The position numbers and the translations under genes were made by a program. 18,865 nucleotides of DNA from CAZKGE01 sp964541695. GTDB lineage: Bacteria > Bacillota > Clostridia > Christensenellales > CAG-138. The notes below the pieces were generated by a model. It saw nothing but the letters and a program-made list of their open reading frames with translations, was not told the origin of the DNA and ran no database searches. The stretch is from assembly GCA_964541695.1 (NCBI GenBank), contig CAZIRB010000037.1, positions 1-18,865 of the forward strand, given 5' to 3'. This document shows, one piece after another, positions 14,404 through 18,865 of this stretch; positions within the stretch are counted from its first letter, which is position 1, and every line of letters begins with the position of its first letter.

Positions 14404-15206
14404 GTCCGCTCCCGTCCCTTTTCATCGGCGTCTTGGGCGTGCACATACCGGCGCATCATTTCGTCCGGCAGGTCGATGATGAAGCGGCACAGCAGACCCC
14501 CGCCCAGGACCGAGCTCTCCACCTCCCCGGAAAGTTCGGCGTCCAGCGCCGCTTCCCAAAACACCTTCGTGTGGCCGAGGCTGCAATGGCACGGCGTTTT
14601 TGAGACGGCGCCCTCCCCTTCCAAAATGGACGCTTTGGCAAACTGGCAGTGGCAGGCGTAATACCGCTTCCTTTGCGGGTCGGTTTCCGCCAGGTACTGC
14701 TGCGTTTGGCGCGGGATCGCGACGCCGCCGATCCGGTTCCCGTCCCTTGCGCCGTAGAGAAGGTGCGGCTGGTCGATCACAAACCGCAAAACGGCGGCGT
14801 CCACCGGCTGGCCGTGATAATGGCTCCCGTCGACCGCGCTCCGCGTAAACCCCGCGATCGTCTCGCGCCGCATGGCGGCGCAGAACGCGTCGATGTCGTT
14901 GTATTGCAAAAATTTTTCCCGCGCCCACGTAAAATCCCGGTGCTTCAGCCCGTGCTTGACCCGGCAGAAGATGCGGCGGGAGACCCCCGGCGCGACCCGC
15001 TCGTCATAGCGCCGCAGAAAAGCGCGCATGGCGCGGACCCGCCGTTCGTCCGGCATGTCGTCGGCCGGAACCTCGATGCCGCCGACAATTCTATTCCACG
15101 TTTCCCGCCCGAGCGCGCAAATGGATTCCTCCCCGAGCGTTTGCATGATGTTGACGCTGTCGTACGGGATTTGATCGATGCACGACATGATGCCCGGCTC
15201 GTTCAT
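14397..15206 (-). CDS. Unrecognised CHC-motif protein (269 aa)
   Basis: I do not recognise this protein with confidence. It is about 269 aa if it starts at ATG 15206 (GGGGGAGAG about 10 bases upstream), or about 263 aa from ATG 15188. It has no obvious signal peptide or membrane helix. The distinctive part is the C-terminal half: Y-Y-A-C-H-C (C185, C187), then P-C-H-C-S-L-G-H (C206, C208, H212), followed by a W-E-A-A-L-D helix and G-G-G-L-L-C-R-F-I-I-D (C240). The paired CxC motifs could bind a metal or disulfide partner. The long frame extending to 15692 is not supported upstream of the XRE gene's region. It lies in a same-strand run with an XRE regulator upstream and HPr, Ku and LigD downstream, and overlaps HPr's start. 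Confidence 0.75.
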   Translation of the reverse strand: MNEPGIMSCIDQIPYDSVNIMQTLGEESICALGRETWNRIVGGIEVPADDMPDERRVRAMRAFLRRYDERVAPGVSRRIFCRVKHGLKHRDFTWAREKFLQYNDIDAFCAAMRRETIAGFTRSAVDGSHYHGQPVDAAVLRFVIDQPHLLYGARDGNRIGGVAIPRQTQQYLAETDPQRKRYYACHCQFAKASILEGEGAVSKTPCHCSLGHTKVFWEAALDAELSGEVESSVLGGGLLCRFIIDLPDEMMRRYVHAQDADEKGRERTW

Positions 15207-15259
15207 GCGGATGGCTCTCCCCCGTTGTGGCGGCGCGCGGGACTTTGATGCGCGCCGAT

Positions 15260-15502
15260 CTAAAACATCTCCTGCTCCAGCGCGTCGAACAGCGGCACGC
15301 TGAAAAACTGCCCCAGCGTGATGTCCAGCCCGTCGCAGATCATCTTGATGGTCGCGAGCTTGGGGTTTTTGCTTTTTCCGTAGAGAATGTTCTTGATCGA
15401 GGACGGCGGCAGCCCGCTTTGCGTCGCAAGCCTGTTGATCGTGAGCCCGCGCTCCGCGCACAACCCCAAAATGCGCCGCTTGACCGCGCCGGTCATATCC
15501 AT
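15260..15502 (-). CDS. XRE-family HTH transcriptional regulator
   Basis: The 80-aa protein is a single Cro/C1-type helix-turn-helix domain. Visible parts are G-L-T-I-N-R-L-A-T-Q-S-G-L-P-P-S-S-I-K-N-I-L-Y-G (the HTH), then P-K-L-A-T-I-K-M-I-C-D-G-L-D-I-T-L-G-Q-F-F, the typical C-terminal helix. ATG 15502 has GGAGGAGGG eight bases upstream. A promoter is placed 30-60 bases above. It leads the run to ligD (53-bp gap to the next gene), so it may control the NHEJ genes; this is inference. Confidence 0.95.
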   Translation of the reverse strand: MDMTGAVKRRILGLCAERGLTINRLATQSGLPPSSIKNILYGKSKNPKLATIKMICDGLDITLGQFFSVPLFDALEQEMF

Positions 15503-15529
15503 CCGTCCGACCCTCCTCCACTTTTCTCT

Positions 15530-15558
15530 TTAATAGGGTAGCGAATTTGGGTGGACAA
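15530..15558 (-). promoter_or_regulatory. Candidate promoter for the XRE-to-ligD gene run
   Basis: On the minus strand TTGTCC (15558-15553, 4/6) is followed after 17 bp by TATTAA (15535-15530, 4/6). The -35 overlaps the -35 of the divergent promoter. Moderate match only. Confidence 0.45.
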
Positions 15559-15580
15559 AGTAGGCTATCCATGCTACTAT
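15552..15580 (+). promoter_or_regulatory. Candidate promoter for the Spo0A-C-like gene
   Basis: TGGACA (15552-15557, 5/6) and TACTAT (15575-15580, 4/6) are 17 bp apart, giving a start near 15587, about 50 bases before the ATG at 15636. It sits back to back with the XRE promoter. Confidence 0.45.
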
Positions 15581-15596
15581 CAGCTATGGGTAGCCT
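15562..15596. promoter_or_regulatory. Inverted repeat between divergent XRE and Spo0A-C-like genes
   Basis: AGGCTATCCAT (15562-15572) and ATGGGTAGCCT (15586-15596) pair at 10 of 11 positions around 13 bp. A third half-site GGGTAGC occurs at 15537-15543. The array covers the plus-strand promoter and flanks the minus-strand one, as expected for XRE regulator operators. The bound protein is inferred. Confidence 0.6.
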
Positions 15597-15635
15597 CTTA
15601 TTATGAAGCTGAATGGGAAGCGAGGTGTCACCGGT

Positions 15636-15878
15636 ATGTTTGACCGGATCCGCGTCGAGCGCGCGCTCAAGCGCGTGGCTTTGCAATACCACATGCCCGT
15701 GGCGCTGGTGAAGCGAAATATACAGGGAATGCTGGCGGAAGCCCGCTTAAACCCCGACCCGCAGGTTCAGGCGGCGTGGTCGGAGCTGCTGCAAGACGGC
15801 GAAAGCCCGGCCGTTGAGGAGCTGATCGGGCGCATCGCCTCCGAACGGCTTGGACCCGGCGGCGCGCGGCGCCCGTAG
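15636..15878 (+). CDS. Small Spo0A-C-terminal-like helical protein
   Basis: An 80-aa protein of mainly charged helices: R-V-E-R-A-L-K-R-V-A-L-Q-Y-H-M-P-V-A-L-V-K-R-N-I-Q-G-M-L, then L-N-P-D-P-Q-V-Q-A-A-W-S-E-L-L and A-V-E-E-L-I-G-R-I-A. The layout resembles small Firmicutes proteins annotated as sporulation factor Spo0A C-terminal-like, which also carry the N-P-D and G-E-x-P-x-x-E-E-L motifs. The start is ATG 15636 because GAGGTG lies eight bases before it; ATG 15603 has no ribosome site and would add 11 residues. Function is unknown. It is divergent from the XRE regulator. Confidence 0.7.
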   Translation: MFDRIRVERALKRVALQYHMPVALVKRNIQGMLAEARLNPDPQVQAAWSELLQDGESPAVEELIGRIASERLGPGGARRP

Positions 15879-15901
15879 TCCGTTTGGACGGCATATGGCG
15901 G

Positions 15902-17071
15902 TCAGGCGGCTCGGTCGGCTGTCGCGCCGACGCCCGACAATACCAGGGGGACGCATAGAACGACCAGCGCAACAACCGGCAAAAGGAAACTGCCGGTCGC
16001 GTCGTACAGCGAGCCCAGCAGCGCGGGGGCCGGCGCGGCGACGAGATACCCCACGCACTGGGCGTACGCGGAGATTCCGGCGGTTTCCCGCTGATCCCGG
16101 CCGCGTACGGCGATCATGGTCAGCGCAAAGCTCAGGCACAGCCCGCTCGCAAGCCCCAGCAGCACGACGCTCAGCACGCGCGCCCAGGCCGGGACCGCGG
16201 GCTGCAGCAGGATCAAAAACCCCGCGGCGTACGTGACGCCGCAGAGGAGGGCCAGCCGGCCCCGCCTGTTTGGGAAACGCTGCATGAGGATCGGCATGAG
16301 GAAATTCGTAATCAGGCTGACGAGCTGCATCAGCAGCACGAGCAGGCCTGCGTCGGCCTTTGCCGCCCCGCGTTCAATCAGCACGGACGGCAACCAGGCC
16401 ATCGCGCAGAAAAACAGCGCGGACTGGAACGCCATAAACAGCGCGATGCACAGATTCGTCACGCCTTTTGCCGCTTCCCGCAGCGAAGCGCTCCGGCCCT
16501 GCGCATTTGGTGCGGCGCCGTGCCGCGCGGCAAAAAGCCACGCCGGGGCCGCAATCACGGGGAGCGCGGCAAAGGCCGCCAGCGCGTTGCCCCAGCCGTC
16601 CAAAGCGCCGGAAAAGGGAACGGCAAAGCCCGCGGACAGCGCCGACAGCAGCGTCATGGACGTGGTGTAGACGCCCATCACGACGCCGATTTTCTGCGGG
16701 AAGTTCAGCCGGATCCATACCGGTATGGCCACGTTCAGTATGCCGATACCGAGCCCGATCAAACCCGTTCCGATCAGCAGGCCGCCTACGCCCGCGTAGG
16801 AGCGCAGCAGCATGCCGGAACAGGACAGGCCCAGGCAGGCGGGGACCAGCGCGCGGCCGTCGATTTTGTGCAAAAGCTTTCCGGCAAACGGGGCGACGGC
16901 GCCGAACAGCAGCAGCGGAATCGTGGTGAGCAGCCCGGCAAAGCCCGCGCTGAGCCCGAGGGACGTCTTGATCTGGCTGGTGAGCGGCCCCACCGGCCCC
17001 ATTGGCGAACGCATGCAGAAGCACACGAGCACAAGCCCGGTAATCAGCGCGATCTGCTTTTTATTCTTCAT
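15902..17071 (-). CDS. MFS transporter, CynX/NimT-like
   Basis: The 389-aa protein has about 12 hydrophobic segments, the major-facilitator layout. The N-terminus fits the CynX/NimT subgroup: M-R-S-P-M-G-P-V-G-P-L, then L-G-L-S-A-G-F-A-G-L-L-T-T-I-P-L-L-L-F-G. A central charged loop (near residues 190-205) separates two six-helix halves. Family members are linked to cyanate or nitroimidazole handling or are uncharacterised; the substrate here is unknown. The ribosome site (AAGGGCGGG) is weak. A promoter with 17-bp spacing lies about 50 bases upstream. It appears to be a single-gene unit, with its stop facing the small + gene that ends at 15878. Confidence 0.92.
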   Translation of the reverse strand: MKNKKQIALITGLVLVCFCMRSPMGPVGPLTSQIKTSLGLSAGFAGLLTTIPLLLFGAVAPFAGKLLHKIDGRALVPACLGLSCSGMLLRSYAGVGGLLIGTGLIGLGIGILNVAIPVWIRLNFPQKIGVVMGVYTTSMTLLSALSAGFAVPFSGALDGWGNALAAFAALPVIAAPAWLFAARHGAAPNAQGRSASLREAAKGVTNLCIALFMAFQSALFFCAMAWLPSVLIERGAAKADAGLLVLLMQLVSLITNFLMPILMQRFPNRRGRLALLCGVTYAAGFLILLQPAVPAWARVLSVVLLGLASGLCLSFALTMIAVRGRDQRETAGISAYAQCVGYLVAAPAPALLGSLYDATGSFLLPVVALVVLCVPLVLSGVGATADRAA

Positions 17072-17121
17072 CGGTCCCGCCCTTCTGTTTATTATGATTG
17101 CTTGTCCGGCGGATTGATTTG

Positions 17122-17150
17122 AATATAGTACCGAACCGGCCGGCGGTCAA
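17122..17150 (-). promoter_or_regulatory. Sigma-A promoter of the MFS transporter
   Basis: On the minus strand TTGACC (17150-17145, 5/6) and TATATT (17127-17122, 5/6) are exactly 17 bp apart, putting the transcript start near 17115, about 45 bases before the ATG at 17071. Confidence 0.7.
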
Positions 17151-17228
17151 CCTGTTTTTGCCGTGTGCGGGAAGGCGCGTCCGATGCGGGGCCGGAAACG
17201 GCGCGCCGGTCAGCCGCTTTGCCGCGCG

Positions 17229-17275
17229 GCCCCAAAAAAATAAAAAAGCCGCCCTGAGGCGTTCGCTCCCAGTGA
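17229..17275 (-). terminator. Weak candidate terminator downstream of lpdD
   Basis: On the minus strand a short CGCC-TCAG-GGCG hairpin is followed by a long T-run (TTTTTTATTTTTTT). The stem is only four or five base pairs, and it lies about 200 bases after the lpdD stop. Confidence 0.35.
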
Positions 17276-17321
17276 CAGGCGCGCCGGCGCGGACCGGCGG
17301 CGCGGACACGCGGGGTTCGGA

Positions 17322-17439
17322 GTTTGCCCGGTTTGCTCGAGAAAACGTCAGGCACGTCCAGCGGGTTTGCCCGGTTTGCTCGGCGAAACACCAGGCGCAA
17401 ACGCACCGCTTAACGCGCGGGATTTGCCCGGTTCGCCCG
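17322..17439. repeat. Three degenerate direct repeats
   Basis: The unit GTTTGCCCGGTTTGCTCG occurs exactly at 17322-17339 and 17365-17382, and as a three-mismatch copy ATTTGCCCGGTTCGCCCG at 17422-17439. The first two copies extend to about 32 bp each (17322-17353, 17365-17396; 27 of 32 identical), both ending in CAGGC. Spacing is 43 and 57 bp. Gene-free on both strands as far as I can see. Confidence 0.8.
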
Positions 17440-17465
17440 TCAAAGCGCAAGAACCAGCGCGCCGA

Positions 17466-17897
17466 TCAGCCGCTTTGCCGCCGCTCCGCCCAGGCGAGCA
17501 GCTCGGCGGCGACGCGGTCGACGTTTTGGCAGAGCAGCTCCAGTTCCTGCGGCGCGGCGCGGTCGATGTGGATGCCGGCCGTGACGACGACGGTCCGATT
17601 GAGCCTTTTGGCCAGCAGTTCGCCGACCGGGCGCGCGGCCTCGTCGTCCTTGTGGCCCACGAGGTTCAGCACGGAGGTCGTCACGCCGACGGCCGCCGGA
17701 TCGGCCAGGCTCGCGCGCGGCTGGCATAGGAGCACCGTGCCGACGTGCGGCCGCTCGCCGCCAAGCAGCTGCACGAGCACGCCCTGCTCCGTATAGCTGA
17801 CCATGCCCTCGACCCGGTAGCGCCCCTCGCCCGCGGCCGCCATGTGGATGCAAAATAGCGTTTCCGTCTCAGCCGCGCGGCCGTCCGACGCGCTCAT
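17466..17897 (-). CDS. lpdD: LpdD-like prenylated-flavin chaperone/small subunit
   Basis: A 143-aa protein resembling LpdD, the small protein found with UbiX and UbiD-type decarboxylases (for example in gallate decarboxylase loci), thought to help deliver prenyl-FMN. Visible blocks are G-G-E-R-P-H-V-G-T-V, P-R-A-S-L, T-S-V-L-N-L-V-G-H-K-D-D-E-A-A-R, and V-V-V-T-A-G-I-H-I-D. The start is ATG 17897, which forms an ATGA overlap with the ubiX stop and has GGAGG eight bases upstream. A GGGGGAGG-adjacent ATG at 17915 would sit inside ubiX and is less likely. No UbiD gene is in the window. Evidence is motif recall, not an alignment. Confidence 0.8.
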   Translation of the reverse strand: MSASDGRAAETETLFCIHMAAAGEGRYRVEGMVSYTEQGVLVQLLGGERPHVGTVLLCQPRASLADPAAVGVTTSVLNLVGHKDDEAARPVGELLAKRLNRTVVVTAGIHIDRAAPQELELLCQNVDRVAAELLAWAERRQSG

Positions 17898-18457
17898 GCG
17901 CCGCCCTCCCCCCATCTTTGGGCAAGGTTATGTTCGACATGCAGATGGTCCAGCACCCTTGCCACCGTGTGGTCGACGAGCGCCGGTATCGACGCGGGCC
18001 GATTGTAAAAGGCGGGCACCGGCGGCATCATGACGACGCCCAGCCGCGACAGCGCGAGCATGTTCTCGAGGTGGATCGGCGTCAGCGGCGTCTCGCGCGG
18101 GAGCAGGATCAGCTTGCGCTGCTCCTTGAGCGTCACGCCCGCCGCGCGCGAGACCAGGCTCTCGTCATAGCCGTGCGCGATGCCCGCCAGCGTCTTCATG
18201 CTGCACGGGGCGATCACCATGCCCTGATGCCGGAACGAGCCGCTCGATATGGCCGCGGCCAGATCGCTGTTATCGTAATACCGGGCGGCAAGCGCCATGA
18301 CGCGCTCGACCGCGTAGTCCGTCTCGAGCAGGATCGTCTTCTTGCCCCAGTCCGTGATGCAGAGATGCGTCTCCACGTTTTGCTCGGCCAAAGCCTCCAA
18401 AAGCCGGATGCCGTATATCGCCCCGGACGCGCCGGATATCGCCACCACAATCCGCAT
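17894..18457 (-). CDS. ubiX: UbiX flavin prenyltransferase
   Basis: The 187-aa enzyme joins a dimethylallyl group to FMN, making the prenyl-FMN cofactor of UbiD-type decarboxylases. It begins V-V-A-I-S-G-A-S-G-A-I-Y-G (the FMN-binding loop). It then shows A-P-C-S-M-K-T-L-A-G-I-A-H-G and V-T-L-K-E-Q-R-K-L-I-L-L-P-R-E-T-P-L, the classic UbiX/Pad1 blocks. The length is typical. The ATG at 18457 has a GGGGGA site about 10 bases upstream. The stop overlaps the lpdD start by four bases (ATGA), so the two are translationally coupled. Confidence 0.97.
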   Translation of the reverse strand: MRIVVAISGASGAIYGIRLLEALAEQNVETHLCITDWGKKTILLETDYAVERVMALAARYYDNSDLAAAISSGSFRHQGMVIAPCSMKTLAGIAHGYDESLVSRAAGVTLKEQRKLILLPRETPLTPIHLENMLALSRLGVVMMPPVPAFYNRPASIPALVDHTVARVLDHLHVEHNLAQRWGEGGA

Positions 18458-18489
18458 GCGTTTCAGTCCCCCAAATTCAGTCGGTATGC

Positions 18490-18533
18490 AAAAAAAGGAA
18501 AGGGCACCAGACAGTATACCCTCCGGCGCCCCT
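18490..18533 (-). terminator. Intrinsic terminator after the TAXI receptor gene
   Basis: On the minus strand an AGGGGCGCC/GGTGCCCT-type stem (18533-18525 with 18508-18501) with an A/T-containing loop is followed by CCTTTTTTT (18498-18490). It lies 17 bp after the stop at 18550 and before ubiX, so it separates the two units. GACAG/CTGTC pairing (with bases at 18536-18540) offers an alternative fold. Confidence 0.65.
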
Positions 18534-18549
18534 CCCTGTCCATGGTGAG

Positions 18550-18865
18550 TTACTTGAGCACGCCGGCTTCCTTATAGAACTGCTCCGCGCCGGGATGCAG
18601 CGGCACGCCGAGGTTCTGCGTCAACAGCTCGGGCGTGAGCGGGTCCATGGCCACGTGGACGCTGCGCAGATAGTCCAGGTTGTCGTGGATCGACTTGGCT
18701 ACGGCGTACGCGACGTTGTCCGGCGAATCCTTCGGCACAATGATGACCGTGTACGACGAGATGGTCGTCGCGTCGGCGGTCTGGAACGTATACGTGCCGG
18801 CGGGGATCACGGAGGTGCCGTAGCCGTACTTTGTCGCGAGGGCCGCGGTGATCTCCGGCTTGATG
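18550..18865 (-). CDS. TRAP transporter receptor, TAXI family (C-terminal fragment, truncated by window edge)
   Basis: The frame is open to the right edge; 104 C-terminal residues are visible, beginning I-K-P-E-I-T-A-A-L. The sequence V-I-P-A-G-T-Y, V-I-I-V-P-K-D-S-P, N-L-D-Y-L-R-S-V-H, and V-P-L-H-P-G-A-E-Q-F-Y-K-E-A-G at the end are typical of the TAXI substrate-binding subunits of TRAP transporters, which capture organic acids outside the membrane. The N-terminus and signal peptide are out of view, as is the membrane partner. The GTG at 18810 is only an internal codon. Confidence 0.92.
   Translation of the reverse strand, partial: IKPEITAALATKYGYGTSVIPAGTYTFQTADATTISSYTVIIVPKDSPDNVAYAVAKSIHDNLDYLRSVHVAMDPLTPELLTQNLGVPLHPGAEQFYKEAGVLK

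Larger units (their letters stand above)
17072..17465. other. Gene-free spacer between MFS transporter and lpdD
   Basis: About 394 bp without a credible gene. It holds the MFS promoter (17122-17150, minus). A T-rich run on the minus strand (A-rich on plus, 17229-17242, interrupted once by T) follows a short CGCC/GGCG stem and may be a weak terminator for ubiX-lpdD. Three degenerate direct repeats lie at 17322-17439. Base composition is strongly GC-rich apart from these. Confidence 0.7.

Noticed and set aside
15207..15692. N-terminal extension of the CHC-motif protein across the XRE gene
   Set aside because: The extension overlaps the XRE coding region and its promoter, and its residues look random; ATG 15206 is a better start.
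17322..17439. CRISPR array
   Set aside because: Only three degenerate copies with unequal spacing, no leader and no cas genes in view.
1..18865. tRNA, rRNA, insertion sequence or prophage genes
   Set aside because: No tRNA-like cloverleaf, rRNA stretch, transposase, integrase or phage structural protein could be recognised on either strand by eye.

Overview
The window is about 18.9 kb of GC-rich DNA that most resembles an anaerobic Bacillota (class Clostridia or a relative). This is inferred from strong GGAGG-type ribosome binding sites, GTG and TTG starts, DegV, HPr with a regulatory-serine region, a small Spo0A-C-like protein, a TAXI-type TRAP receptor and an oxygen-sensitive corrinoid/ferredoxin pair. 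The species cannot be named from sequence alone.

Left end (1-2270, + strand): the tail of an ArsR-family metal-responsive repressor overlaps hgcA, followed 14 bp later by hgcB. These two genes are the diagnostic pair for microbial mercury methylation. HgcA is a corrinoid protein with the N-V-W-C-A-A-G-K cap helix and five membrane helices; HgcB is a 2[4Fe-4S] ferredoxin ending in Cys-Cys. The pair looks intact. A cupin gene follows, probably from its own promoter.

2271-4578: a convergent PadR regulator and HAAS-domain membrane protein operon (- strand) with a near-ideal promoter and a built-in operator, then a membrane-anchored rhodanese (+) ending in a strong bidirectional terminator shared with degV.

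4579-10727: degV (-); a three-gene molybdenum hydroxylase operon (-) in the order Mo-cofactor subunit, FAD subunit, 2[2Fe-2S] subunit, each overlapping the next; and a divergent ferritin-like protein (+). The divergent spacer carries a perfect 10-bp inverted repeat.

10800-15502 (-): a compact run of XRE regulator, an unrecognised CHC-motif protein, HPr, Ku and LigD. Ku and LigD form the two-component bacterial NHEJ repair system; the association with an HPr and an unknown Cys-motif protein is unusual. A small Spo0A-C-like protein (+) is divergent from the XRE gene across overlapping promoters with an inverted repeat.

15900-18865 (-): a CynX/NimT-like MFS transporter, a roughly 390-bp gene-free spacer with three degenerate direct repeats, the prenyl-FMN pair ubiX-lpdD (supporting a UbiD-type decarboxylase not in view), and the C-terminal part of a TAXI TRAP-transporter receptor running off the window.
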